Positions 52,353 to 64,000 of a stretch of 64,000 nucleotides of DNA are shown one piece after another. A program made the translations under genes and the position numbers. How positions within the stretch are numbered: position 1 is the stretch's first letter; each line of letters begins with the position of its first letter. The notes below the pieces were generated by a model, which worked only from the letters and a program-made list of their open reading frames with translations, did not search any database and was not told the DNA's origin. Source of the stretch: Muraenolepis orangiensis (taxonomy: Eukaryota > Chordata > Actinopteri > Gadiformes > Muraenolepididae); the NCBI GenBank assembly GCA_027704905.1, contig CM051001.1, forward strand, positions 25,370,237-25,434,236. Direction: 5' to 3'.

Positions 52353-52774
52353 CTTTGGCATTCCTATTTTGAGGAACATAGTGCAGGGTATGATTCCAGT
52401 CCACCCATTCCATAAAACAAGCAGTTTATGGCTTGCTTGAGGTGTGAGGAGAAAGAGGCAAGGTATTGTGACAATGTCTGTTTTAAAAACTGGATTAGGC
52501 TACATAAAAAAGAGGCCAAATGAATCTCCGGAGAATGTCCCCCTAACTGAATTAATATTGATGGAAATTAGATCTGCATGGTGGAAAAACATATATTAAC
52601 CACCCTGCTGGGGTTGAACCTGGTTAGAAACATGGCCACGTCTTCTCCATCGCTATACAGAAAAATCATAGGCCTTTGAAGCACTTCTCAGACATTACAC
52701 CATCAATATGCCCACTCGAGGGGAAAAGCAGCCTCAAAGTGGCCACATTTTTAGATGCCTCAGGTATTCTGTTA

Positions 52775-53335
52775 AGCCCACTCACACTGTCCCGATGGAC
52801 CAGATGGACACACGCATATGGAATTTTGAATTTCACGCGAAGATGGCCCCGAACTTGGTCAACAGCCAATTAACAGCCGAAGCAAGTACGATGCCTACAG
52901 AAGCTCACACCCGAACCACACACGAAGGCAACACGAAGATGTGAATTTTTATAGTAGTTTATACCCGCAGGACACACGAAGGCCACACGATGGCTACACA
53001 ACGTCGTATTGAGAGTACGATGCGTTCGAACTAGGTCACGAAGGCGTCACGTGACCTCCCAATGGTATGAAACCTTTGGCCGACCGTGGGAAATTCAATT
53101 GCTGATCGGAGATTATTGGCAGCAGAACACACAGTACATTTAAACTTTATTTCAAATTGAATTCAACTTTAACATGCCACCCAAGGCAGGGTGTTGACGT
53201 TAAGGATAGCAGCTTCCTCATACGTTGCACTCGGAGAGAAATCGTTCGGGGCGGAGACGGAGGTTTATTTTCCTCTGCACCACTGGTACATCCTTTCGCT
53301 CAGCCGAGCTAACTTAGAACACACACACACACACA

Positions 53336-53402
<67 letters not shown>

Positions 53403-54009
53403 ATCTGAACATGTGCATCAGGTGAACACCCCCTCATTAACATACAACGCAAGCCTGTGTCCTTACTTAGCGCGTAACGCTTCAGTGCCTCACAGTGGTA
53501 CAATAATAACACTGCATCCCTTTGTGAACTTGAGTACAGAATAGACATAATCTATATATATAACAACTGAGGACATATGTAGACATAGACCAGAGCGGTC
53601 CCCAGAGGGTTCCAGGTCTCCTCAGCGCTCTGAAAGGTCTCCTCAGCAGTCTAGGAGGTCTCCTTTTATATGTCCACGTTACCATGACATGAAAAATGCC
53701 CGATGGCACCGATGATCACACAAAGTAAAGAAATATGCCCTCACGATGGCCTCACGAAGGGCAAAATGGCCACAAACAATTCAACACAAAAATGAACCTT
53801 CGCTGAAGGTTCTTCAGCAATTTTTTGGCATGCCAAAGATTTTGCCACCGCTCACCGAGCGGAGCCTGAGAAACTCCACCGGCGGTCATACGATGGCTTA
53901 AGATGCCCTCACGAATTGCCCGATGTTTTTACGATCAGAGGTTGAATTTGAACATTTCCTTTATCGTGTGTCCATCTGGTGTCAATTTTGGGACTGTGTG
54001 ACAGGGGCT
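52775..54009. mobile_element. Non-autonomous TIR element 2, TTA duplication, ACGAAGGC motifs
   Basis: Left end: AGCCCACTCACACTGTCCC, then CCAGATGGACACACG; right end: complement of AGCCCCTGTCACACAGTCCC, then CCAGATGGACACACGATA. TTA flanks it at 52,772-52,774 and 54,010-54,012. The interior is rich in CACGAAGGC, CACACGATGGC and CACGAATTG variants and has no transposase. A CA microsatellite lies inside. The TTA duplication and the AGCCC...GGGCT type ends differ in sequence from TIR element 1, but the architecture is the same. PIF/Harbinger is a possible superfamily. Confidence 0.75.
53319..53401. repeat. CA microsatellite inside TIR element 2
   Basis: About 80 bases of CA with one ACC interruption at 53,341. 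It explains the His-Thr frame at 53,191-53,544. Confidence 0.95.
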
Positions 54010-54012
54010 TTA

Positions 54013-55620
54013 CAGACAAGCGCTCCATGTGGCCGAGCATGAACCTTAACGTATGTTGACAGCTGATATGAACAGCTATGCGGTCATGATCTCTGGCACC
54101 GAATGTGCAATCAATCTAGATGAACATCCAATGGACTGGTCCCTCTTCAACACACAGACAAGCTCATATTTGCCATACTTGTCTTCATGTTTCTAAGCCT
54201 TGTAGGTTTTGGTGGAAATCCAAGAGTAGAAGAGATGCTCTGCAGGTCTTGATGTTTACTGTTTCTTGTGTTTTCAAAGCATTTTATTTTTGTTCAACAT
54301 GAATTTAAAGTGGTGATTCTCTCACTTTGCAACATTTATTCCAAGAAGGAAAATAGATTGTTCATGTGTGTCTTTCTCTGCGCTTGGAAGTGAGACATAC
54401 CACTGACATGGAAATATTTACTGGTGTATTTTAGTTTCAAGTAATTTACAATTAAATTGGATACTATTATACCCTTTCTTTAAACAGGGTTGATACAGCA
54501 TTTCCAGTTAATCAGACACACCAAATAAACACTGCAATATGTGCAAACTGATACATAATCAAGCTCATAGCTTATAGACTCTAATGGTCAATAATTTACT
54601 TCAATTTATATTCAAAATCCCCTTCATGTCCCTGTTCCGTGCTTCCGTCTGTATTTTCTAGTCATAATGGCTTAATCTGGAGTCTCTAAAACACCCCCAA
54701 GGCATGCAGACAGCCAATTATTTCCAGCTTTCCCATATTAAAACCTGTATTCTTCTCCTGGTTACTGCCATGCGTGATCCTTCTGCAGTCAATGTGCAAC
54801 AAACCACATCATTCAGCATCACGTTTGTACTCCCAACCTTCCTATGCTTGTCACATCTCCGGTGGCAAACACCAAGGCATTCCAACTCCTGCCCAGCACA
54901 CTTTGTCCCTGGCCTTTCAATTCCCATAGTGGCCAATTGGTGGGGTTGAAAGTGGCGCCCGAGTCGGCCAATTAATCGGGCCGATATCTGGCCCCATTCC
55001 TGCGCTCACAAGGCTCACAATACAGATCTGCACCCCACAGAGATGGGGACTCAAGATTTTGACTAGGACTCAAGATTAGGGACATTAAGGAAATGTCTGA
55101 CGAGATGAATTTCAGTCCCTCCCATATCATCATGCGTAACCTTACGCATCTGGTGCGGGCAGCCACTGATCCGAGCTGTAGGCCTACACTACATCCAGAC
55201 ACACAGTAAAAATCTCTTTAACCATTTATTATACAGACACACAGAAAAATATAATAACGACCATGGAACTGTCCATGTCATTATTTGATATTATATTATC
55301 ATTATTTGATAATATAACAAGGCTTATATTTACATTTGATGATATGGTTCTCCTCTCCTTAGTACGTGAGTATGTGTTGGCCTGACTCATTTCAAATCAA
55401 CAGAATTCCCACCGATCCCTTTTTGGTCAAAGGTTTTCATTATCACCTGACCAAGCTGCACACAGGGCTGCATGATGGTAACAGGGAAGGACACACTCAT
55501 CGCCCAAACCAAGCTAGAACCAAGCTAGCTTTAGCCTCCTCTCCGTTGCACTCAGTCAGTCCCCTCCACTGTTCAAATTATATTTTAATTGATATTCCCC
55601 CATCTCATTCTCTCTATGAG
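54013..55620. other. No gene seen
   Basis: There is no supported gene. A small hairpin, ATGCGTAA/TTACGCAT, is at 55,133-55,150. Frames at 54,704-54,949 have no domain. Confidence 0.5.
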
Positions 55621-55914
55621 CCTGATCAAAACACGGTGAATCAATAAACAGAACACAACACGTGAAACTTAGGTTGATACAGGCGTGAGGCTTTCTGAAA
55701 ATCAGGGTGATAATCCAGCATTGAGTAACACACAAGACATGGCTTAAATACAGCTTGGTAAATGAGGTGTGATTGACAACAGGTGAGTCCAGTATGACAC
55801 GGCCGACAGGGAAAACACAGAGTGGCATTCGGAACGGAGACGTGACATCGCGGATTAAGGGAGCCCGTGGAAAACTAGTACTAGGAGCGGGAAGAGTTGT
55901 GTTGGACTGTGACA
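55621..55914 (-). mobile_element. LTR fragment, Ty3/gypsy family 1 (5' part)
   Basis: The segment matches the 5' three-fifths of the complete LTR at 1716-2206. It starts TGTCACAGTCC at 55,914 (minus strand) and ends near 55,621. Shared blocks include GCGTGAGGCTTTCTGAAAAT and GACATGGCTTAAATACAGCT (complement of the LTR promoter side). It is more diverged than the copies at 1-2206. The 3' part is missing. Confidence 0.85.
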
Positions 55915-56054
55915 TAAACTATACAACACTATACCATAACCATAAAAATAACAAAAAAGTGACTGGTGGATGATATATAAATATGTTGAATTGTGCAAAA
56001 AGCATTTCAAAAGCATTTTAAAGTACCAGTAGTGCAGCAGCATCATGAATAAGC

Positions 56055-56245
56055 ATCTGTCAATACATTTAGATTTCATTTAGATTTCATTTAGTTATAT
56101 TTTGTTTATACTAGTTTAGTTTAGTTTGTTGTTGTTCGTTTTTAGGTATTAGGATATTTTATGAGCATTTATTCCCCCTGTTTCAACTGTTGCACCTTAA
56201 TTTCCCTCGGGATAAATAAAGTCATCTTGAATCTTGAATCTTAAA
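56055..56245 (+). mobile_element. LINE 3' tail (copy 2), uninterrupted
   Basis: The sequence runs from CATCTGTCAATACATTTAGA to the AATAAAGTCATCTTGAATC end with two TGAATCT units. It is the uninterrupted relative of the repeat split by the pogo element at 14,914-16,061. At about 56,095 it reads GATTTCATTTAGTTATATTT with one TA at the site of the insertion. Family L2/CR1 by style. Confidence 0.8.
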
Positions 56246-56448
56246 TGATACAGATCATGATACAGAGTATGTGTGCAATGTAATCTACATACAGTAAACA
56301 GCTGACTTTCTATGACTTTTCTTCCATTTTCTCTGCTTAAGATGACATAGACTTCAAGACGTTTCTTTGAGAAACAAAGAAAAACCCATACTGCAAGAAA
56401 CACCCAAGGATAAAAGCTTTCTCAAAATCAAAATTGTCCTGCGCACTG

Positions 56449-57828
56449 CAGTGGCGAACCGTGTCTATCACAACTGGACCTTCTGTAGACCACCCACCCC
56501 CCCACCCCCCTGGTTGTTCTAGTCAGACAGACGTCACGGAGGCAGTCACTTTATGCGTTATCTCATTTAGGAAGATCAGATTGTCGCAGCCAATTTCCAA
56601 GTTGACCATAGTTGGTAAAGCAGTGTCCATGTAGTGAAGTAACAGCACAACACAGCACAACCACACACAGGCTATCGATTGAAAGGGATGGTCTAAAACG
56701 ATACGTGAAAAGGCTTAACGTAACTTAAAGTTCCAAAACAGCGATCAATAATCACCAAATGTCTCGGTTTTGTAACTCTTAGTTATGTTAACTCTTTGCA
56801 CGTTAAGCGATGCAAAGAACGATCAAGTCAAAACTCTCAATTTAAATGCACAACAATGCTTAACAAACCCAAGACAGCCATTAACTAATCAGTCAACAAG
56901 TGTGTGGAAACAAAATGCAACCAGCTCAACGAGATGCAACACTGCGGCAAAACCAGCAAAGACAAATGAGTCTCACTCACCAATGATGTTCACTTAAAGA
57001 CCAAATCCATTCTCCTGTCCTTCTGGATTGATCGATAACCCGGTCATAAAGCTGATCACTGCTTTTCAGATCCAAAATAAGTTGCCTTTCAATAGCTATG
57101 GAAGCTAATGCAGTGAGTCGGGATTGTCCTGTTCTGTTCCTCCATATGTTTTTATAATATTAAAATGTCCTTTCCGCAGATGCAGTGGTGACGGGGATCG
57201 TTACAACGTTTTTATAATGTCCATCTTTTCACTGAATGGCCGTCTTGAAAAGGGTACTAACAACAATTCCGCAACAACATCATCTTCACTTGTTGCCATT
57301 TCAACGTAAAAAACCTACGTAGAAAAAAAAAAACCAACGTAGCACTACGCTAGGTCCGAGCCAGTGAACCTTCTAGCACACGATGGAACTGTGGGGAAAT
57401 CTGAAAGAATACGCCCATTGGCTACAAATCACTATATGATTGGTTGATCAAATTGTCAATACAAACGTACGCTCTCATTCAGTCTAAGGGCCAAAGCAAT
57501 CGGGAATACTTATATATAGAATATTCTTCCCGGCAACCTAGAAAAATATCTGATTGGTTGAATTGTTTTTCCAACACAAAACCACTCAAATGCGTCGTGC
57601 ATGGACCGAGAAAGAAAAACAAATCAACGTAACACTGTAATATAACAGATAACAACACAGATACCATTCTAATTTATTCATTTCATTTGAATTGTATTAA
57701 ATTGTATTAAATTGTATTACATTTTATTAATACAATTATATACGAATACGATTTTTGATTTTTTTTTGTCATATGAGAGTTCCAGGGTCTTTTCTGAATA
57801 CCTTGAAGGCCTTGACACTTCATCACTG
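56449..57828 (-). mobile_element. hAT-family non-autonomous copy C, 1380 bp
   Basis: The left end is CAGTGGCGAACCGTG and the right end is the complement of CAGTGATGAAGTG. A perfect 8-bp target duplication, GCGCACTG, occurs at 56,441-56,448 and 57,829-57,836. Copy C lacks the palindromic segment of copy B. It keeps the same coding joint, seen around 57,150-57,300 on the minus strand. The two frames at 57,444-57,632 and 57,479-57,667 are non-coding readings of the element. Confidence 0.94.
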
Positions 57829-57836
57829 GCGCACTG

Positions 57837-60060
57837 GCATGTTTTGGGGACACACACGCTAAATTTGACCTCACACAATTTGCTCTGGTCTGTGTACAGA
57901 GTTCTGTGTGAATCACACCTGAGCTGGATAAGCTTAACACAAGCCTAAACCAGGGGCTGTGAGATAAACTCAGAAATATATAAATACACAAATAAATGCA
58001 CCATTGCAGCAGTTGTTGACATTTGCATGAAAACTAATTTGAAAGAAAACATGTAAAACGCAAAAATATAATCTAAAAGTAAATGATTTAGTTTCTAATT
58101 TAGTTTATTAATTTCTGCAAAAACAAGGTTTGAGGTGAAGGCAAAGCACTATTTAATCAGCCTGCAGTGTGATAGAGAAGAGCAATACTGCACAATGGAG
58201 TGAAGACGTTCATTCATCTTTGGGCTCAACCTCTGGGTAGCGGCTGCCTCAGCAAACGCACAGACTGGCGTACACTGCATTTGTTCACTTGCACTGAATT
58301 CTCACAGTGACTTTACTGGAACTGATCCATACTTCACAAGTGTCTCTCGTCCCCCTTTTCCATTTCTTGTAACTGTGTCTTTGCCAGAATGCTTATCTCT
58401 ATGATGTAGTACCGCATCTCCTGCAGAGGCGACAGGAAAATAAAATATGCTTCGGATGTCCTGTGAATTTCAAGGAAACACAATGAAAGACACACATATG
58501 AGAAAGTAGTACTTGACGTGGTATAGACATGTGCTTTTTGAGAATAAATGTAACATGAATAACTGTGTTCATTAAGACAATCAGGACCTCCCATTATGAA
58601 TTAATTAATTCATCAATTAATTAATACCAGTATTCAAAAATGCTGCAGTCAACTCAAACTTGAATCTGGAAAGTATTACTTTTAATCCAAACTAATTAGT
58701 AGCTTTATGATTGATAGTCCTATTTCAAATAGGACTATAAACTTCTCTACACATATCTCGTATATTAATGAAGGAGAAATACTATAACAACATAGTTATC
58801 AATAATTGAATTGAATACAATATGTGCCTGGGGTAGCCATATCAGGCTGCACTGCTTTGGATTACACACTGTGGTCCATTGACTGATCTGGGTGTGATAC
58901 ATGATTTATCCCAACTAACACTCCACAGCATACCCTCACCCACATCCTGTCATCCCCAAGATTAACTTCTTTCACTATACCGACCAAATGGGCCTCAATG
59001 GTGTCAATTAAACAGCAAGACACACTCAAGACATTTTCACCACCTGATGGGGCTGAAAAGGCTCCTACCCACTAGCGACAGAGCCAGCAATTATATGGCC
59101 GACTGACTCAGCAGACTAAGTTGGGGAGAGGGGAGACAAGCGGGGCTAAAGTCTGCTCTGATTGTCATTAAGTGTGTCGTTGTCATTAATTTTTCTAAGC
59201 GGTTTGATATTATCAGGCCCAACTCGCGCAGTATGGGGGGGCACTGAGACCGAGATTGACGCGGGCAACAGCCAATACGATTTGTTATCAAGAATGACCA
59301 ATGGGATGTGAGGTCAATAGGAAGAAAAGCAGGTACTATTATGGGCTTCCACATCTCTTTTTGGGGTTTTTTCAGAAAAGGGGTTCATATATTCAGATAA
59401 CAGGCTAGAATCGATCTGTGTGTAGCCCCCCCCCCCCGCATCTTCCCATCGTCAAGTAGTAGTGTATAGCGTGTAGCGTACCGCTGAAGTCAGCACAGAC
59501 TTTAAACAATGCCTATTACCCCGATTAATTAATTGATTACGTTTGCAGATAAGTACATGTGTGTTATTATTATTCCTGTTTTAAAATAAGGTGACAATTT
59601 ATCAAATAATCTCTTTGTTTTATCCTTCAATGTTTCATATGTCAATTTGATATTATCTGGGGAAATCTATAAAAGGAGAATGGGCACTGTGCAATGGTAT
59701 ATCCAGCTAGTAATACACTAGGGAAAGGTGGCGTCTCATCATTAGGCTGAAGAAGATGATGCAAAAATACTTGAATAATACTTTAAATGTCAGAGACATC
59801 CATTATCTCATCCCCTTTGAACTGTAGTTCTCTTCAAGAAATTTCTCTTTTGATTTCTTGGAGCTTGCGCTCTTTGAACTCCTACTTGAGATTCCTGCCG
59901 AAAGGACAGACTTGCCAAGAAAAGACTGCAGTTCTGTTCTGGTGGGAAACACTTGCTAGCCTTGATCGACCCCATCCAAACACACCTGACACCAGAGTTC
60001 CAGGACAGATCCGGTCCGTCCAGTGAACAAACAACACTAGCCCAAAGTCGCCTGAGCGCA
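57837..60060. other. No gene seen; one perfect palindrome
   Basis: AT-rich sequence without a supported gene. At 58,714-58,738 twelve-base arms (ATAGTCCTATTT and AAATAGGACTAT) form a perfect palindrome with a one-base centre. A C-run is at 59,427-59,437. Confidence 0.55.
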
Positions 60061-60900
60061 TGACCGGCCGATCTCCGAAAGCCCCATCACACCAAACTAG
60101 TTCTCAATACGTTTGTGAAAATGTTGTCGAATGGGCTCCAACTGTGTTTGAATGTAGTGGAGGTAGTAGCAACTATTTACAGTCTGTTTACGAACTTCAT
60201 GGATGGGCTTTAACGGGGATGGGGCTCTAGAACTTTGAGCCTGCTCAAAATGTTATCCCGTCCATCCCGTTCTGCAATTAGAGGGATTGACAATATACTT
60301 AAAACAAAATAGACGGACTACGAACGGACTTGCTGTACTTCGAACCAACTAGGGACGAGTTACGACGTGGTGCAGTCGAACATACATTTTATGAATCGTG
60401 TTTTCTAGAATAAACATAGCATTGTATCTATGAAGTGTCCAAGAAACATTTTTTATTATTTTATGTAGAGGGCCAATAAAGATTATTACACATGTAAATG
60501 GGGAAGGTTATTTATGGTCATTTTGCAATGTTCTAGAGAGGCACGCATTCTGTTATGTGTTAAGAGTTGATTTGGCCCCCCCTGTCTTTCTGAATCGACT
60601 TCTCTTTGGAGGATGATGATGGAGATGGTAGATGTGTTCAGCTTGGAGCCCTGAACTGAAAGAGGACTGGCTACAATGCGCTCGGTATCCAGGACGCGAG
60701 TCCACCCGCACTATAGGGACGAGATGAGGACGGAGTGAGAACGAGTTGGTCGGGTTTAGATCTTAGTTAGAACTGGCTTGGACGTATTGTGAACGAGGTA
60801 GAACGAGGTTGAACTGGTTAAGAACGGACTGCAGACTGGCTAAGAACAAGATAAGAACGAGATAGACGTATTGAAGACTGCTTATGAACCAACTAGCATC
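60060..60900. mobile_element. Possible third motif-rich non-autonomous element
   Basis: The region resembles the two TTA-flanked TIR elements in style. It opens near AGCCCCATCACACCAAACTA, and its second half is full of GAACGAG, GAACGGAC and AGAACTGG variants. Partial inverted similarity joins CTAGTTCTCAATACGT on the left to ACGTATTGAAGACTG and CAACTAG on the right. No matching flanking duplication was established, and the boundaries are rough. No transposase is visible. Confidence 0.35.
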
Positions 60901-63160
60901 GCATTAGTTTTTTGTTGTTTTGTCAATGTTGTTTACCTCCCCATCATTTATTTATGTTAAATGTATTTCTATATTTTGTAAATAAATGTCATTATAATCT
61001 AAGGAGGAAATCGTGCTTGTGGTTGATAGATCATAGAATCACTGATTTTGGACCAGAAAATTGACTTCAGATAGATTAAATTGACTAGGTTAATTAATAG
61101 TTATAATATAATCTAATATCCAATATTAGTCATAATAACAGACGTGGTCCCTCATTCGAGAAGTAATATAATGCAAGTTACGATTAGATCAGTCACTTAA
61201 ATCCCGCTCCACTGGATCAAAGGGAAACAGCCCTACGTTTTTATGAGAGACCGTGGATCAAACACAGACAGGGCTGTCTTATTGAACCCCTGGTCAGGGG
61301 GAGTGTAAAATAAACCTACCACCTGCCCTGGTTATGAGCAGCACAGACCAACATAGAAATCGTTAAAGTCAATGAGAAAAACACCACTAAAAGCCATGTA
61401 ATGTCCACACCCCTGAGCAGTCGCTTGTGCAGTATCCATAAAACAGATGTAAACCAGTATGCATGTTGGGTGAGTGTCTTGTGGAGTATTTAAATGTCCT
61501 CTGATTGGCTGATCAGCGCTAGTTAACCGAGAGGGTATGCATGTCATTACTTGTGATGAGGATAGGACACCCATGGCAACGGCTGCCATGGAGAAATGTA
61601 CTCTGGATTATGAATACTGCAATGTATTGTAATAATGTAATGTATTGTAATATTGTATGCAATGTATTATGATTATTATTCTCATTGGACATGTTTTAAT
61701 ATAATGACTAAAACAATAGTTTTCCATTTGCCATCCCCAGATGGAAAATTAATAATGTTGTTTACCTGCCATGTTGCCGTATTCAAATATTTTGCAAAAC
61801 AGATCTAATTTGGCCAGGCCTTTGTTGTGGCTGGGAATTGGAGGGCATGTGGGCGGCCATATGAGAGCATTAATTGCCATCAGTACTAAAAAGCTATATA
61901 CACAATTAGCTATTGGCTTATATGGTAATTCTAAGAACAGCTTGTTGTTTTACAAGAAGTCATCTGCATCATAGAAAATCTTTGAAATAAGTTAAAAGAT
62001 ACAAACAAAACCTAAAGGCTTGGCTCTCTGGCTTTTTTTGGTTATGCAATCAAAGAAAAACAGGTTGTTCAAATTGTGTCCACTGAAATGAAAGAAATGG
62101 TCAAAAAAAAATATGTTTTTAAATTATTTTAAATTTTTCATATTTCTGGAATTAGTTGATTATTGAATCGATTGTCATGTAAATAATACAATTAATGGTG
62201 CGGTTGAATCAAAAACTGATTGTGAAATAACAACTGGAGGAAATGCTTGGCTACAAGGGTGCATATGGCAATTAGTATGGAAATTCTATGACTTGCAATA
62301 TTCCAAATGTGAGTTTACATTGCACCAAGATCCTTTGGATTCCCCAAGTCTTTGTATCAGTGTATTGGACATCACACAAGTGGAAAAGCTTCAGATAAAA
62401 AATATCAGGTGGAAGGTGGACTGATAAACGTTGTTACTAGTGCAGGGACAAATATAATAATATACAAACATTGTAATATAACAAGCTCTTTGTGTCTCTT
62501 GACCAGAGGTATCATCAATGTGCCAGGCATATCGCTTTGGGCATACATCACAGGTAGCTTATTATGGAGTTTAACAAAGGCCAAAGTCAGATTAGGCTTG
62601 TGAATCTGTAGAAATAACACTATGTCTTCATCATTTGCACAAGGTTCAATTTCAGAAGGCTGATGAGGAACTATAAAAAGGCATTATAAAAACATTCATG
62701 TTTCACTTGGAGATGAAAAAAGCTTATAAACACAATAAAAGTAATACAATGGCGTTATACAAGGCCACATTTAGAATTGGGCAATTAACAAGTAATATTA
62801 ATCAAAGAGTATTCCAAAGATGTTCAAGCACATTAAGCTGTATTTACTGTGAGCATTTTTAGCAGCATGAAATCAAAATGTTTGCCTTTTACCTGAACTG
62901 CCCTCCCTGATCTCCGCAGAGGCCTGACATTGACTCTCGGAGCAGCCTCGCTAAATGGGTGGAGAAAAAAAAGGAAAAATAAATTCTTCATTTGGGGTGA
63001 TAAAGGAATTAATGACGCCAACCTGGCCTCTTTTCATGGTCATTTGTTAACACTACCAAGGGTTTCTGAGCCTCAAAGGCACGGTAACTGACAGCCTCTG
63101 TAGTGGTGAGACGGTGGGAGACAACCTCCTTGAGCCACACCACTGCAGGCTGGCATGGGA
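60901..63160. other. No gene seen
   Basis: AT-rich sequence without a supported gene. Small ATGTATTGTAAT duplications are at about 61,618-61,665. The frame at 61,332-61,589 (minus) has no domain. Confidence 0.5.
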
Positions 63161-63164
63161 GTCA

Positions 63165-63228
63165 GTCTCTCTCTCTCTCTCTCCCTCTCTACCTCTCTAC
63201 CTCTCTACCTCTCTACCTCTCTCCCCCA
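63165..63228. repeat. CT microsatellite with TACCTCTC units
   Basis: A CT run passes into four units of CTCTCTAC-type sequence. It produces the Ser-Leu frames at 63,103-63,332. Confidence 0.9.
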
Positions 63229-63574
63229 CTCTCGTCATTTACGAGTGGGCTGGGGGCCAGTCCATCTTGTTTAACAGCCATAACAACGTGTACTCTTCAT
63301 GTCTGTGGCCAATGAAGAGGCAAGCAAAATGATTATTAAATTATCCCTCTCAGCCTTTCTCCGTCTCTCTCCCTTTAAAATCCTGGGTATCTGCTGCTTA
63401 TTAATCTTATTAATGACAAAAAAGAAAGGGTGAGAAGAAAGCAAAGTCAGCCTATTAATACCTGTAGCACAGGGGATACTGGCAAACACACAAAATAACA
63501 GGTATTGCCACAGAATGAATGCAGAGCATAAGAGTAACCGTCATCTAGTGTCCCCACATGGAGAAGGCAACAGC

Positions 63575-63595
63575 ACATAATAATAATAATAATAA
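63575..63595. repeat. AAT microsatellite
   Basis: About seven AAT units. The flanking 63,229-63,695 shows no gene. Confidence 0.9.
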
Positions 63596-63692
63596 GGTAG
63601 CCCTGACGTAAGAAATCCCAGCTGCTTCTGGGCATTGCTTGCGTTGACTAGGGACTCAAATCTCACTCCAGTGACATAACCCAGTTATCATA

Positions 63693-63916
<224 letters not shown>

Positions 63917-64000
63917 TAGAGCCCTGAATAGACAAGCAAGGGTATGGGTTGAAAAGGGGCAAAGGATTGGAAGCTTCAAGAACGAAGATGCTGCCCAATA

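Noticed and set aside
51700..52413. A 237-codon minus-strand frame rich in Pro, Leu and Ser
   Set aside because: It is produced by 51-bp repeats within an LTR. The unit length divides by three, so the frame stays open without selection.

Overview
This window is vertebrate nuclear DNA, most probably from a ray-finned (teleost) fish. It is AT-leaning and gene-poor, has long CA/GT and TA microsatellites, and is crowded with broken transposable elements of types typical of fish: Rex3-like RTE retrotransposons ending in GATG repeats, L2/CR1-type LINE 3' tails, Ty3/gypsy LTR retrotransposons, hAT and pogo DNA transposons. No RNA gene, CRISPR array or complete host gene is visible. Most open frames are either remnants of transposon proteins or products of microsatellites.

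Layout. 0-2.2 kb: a Ty3/gypsy element whose plus-strand LTR, gag and protease run into an inverted copy of its own LTR. 2.2-2.9 kb: a 5'-truncated Rex3-like LINE with a perfect target duplication. 4.8-7.0 kb: a second Ty3/gypsy internal region without LTRs. 7.2-8.3 kb: a 1.04-kb terminal-inverted-repeat (TIR) element packed with CGAT-type motifs. 8.5-14.9 kb: little besides microsatellites. 14.9-16.2 kb: a pogo-like transposon inside a LINE tail. 21.9 kb: a candidate minus-strand host exon. 22.2-25.1 kb: a 2.6-kb Rex3-like LINE nested in another repeat. 25.7-26.3 kb: a LINE 3' end. 26.9-28.9 kb: a palindromic TA element with a hAT insertion, followed by a ZBED-type hAT remnant. 34.8-35.5 kb: another hAT remnant. 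39.2-40.8 kb: a LINE fragment and a solo LTR with 75-bp internal repeats. 47.1-47.8 kb: a CpG-rich block next to a short minus-strand frame with a signal-peptide-like start. 48.3-50.0 kb: a hAT copy carrying a large palindrome. 51.7-52.4 kb: an LTR with 51-bp repeats. 52.8-54.0 kb: a second TTA-flanked TIR element. 55.6-57.8 kb: an LTR fragment, a LINE tail and a third hAT copy. 60-60.9 kb: a possible third motif-rich element. 63.2-63.9 kb: CT and GT microsatellites.

None of these pieces form a pathway. The strongest results are structural. Seven insertions have exact target duplications: three Rex3 copies, three hAT copies and the pogo copy. A sister repeat supplies the empty site for the pogo insertion. 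The three hAT copies share one internal coding junction and so amplified as one non-autonomous family. Two unrelated-looking TIR elements have TTA duplications and dense internal motifs. The host signal is weak: one exon with good splice sites (21,914-22,063, minus) and a CpG-rich block that could be a minus-strand promoter. They may belong to one large minus-strand gene, but this is inference.
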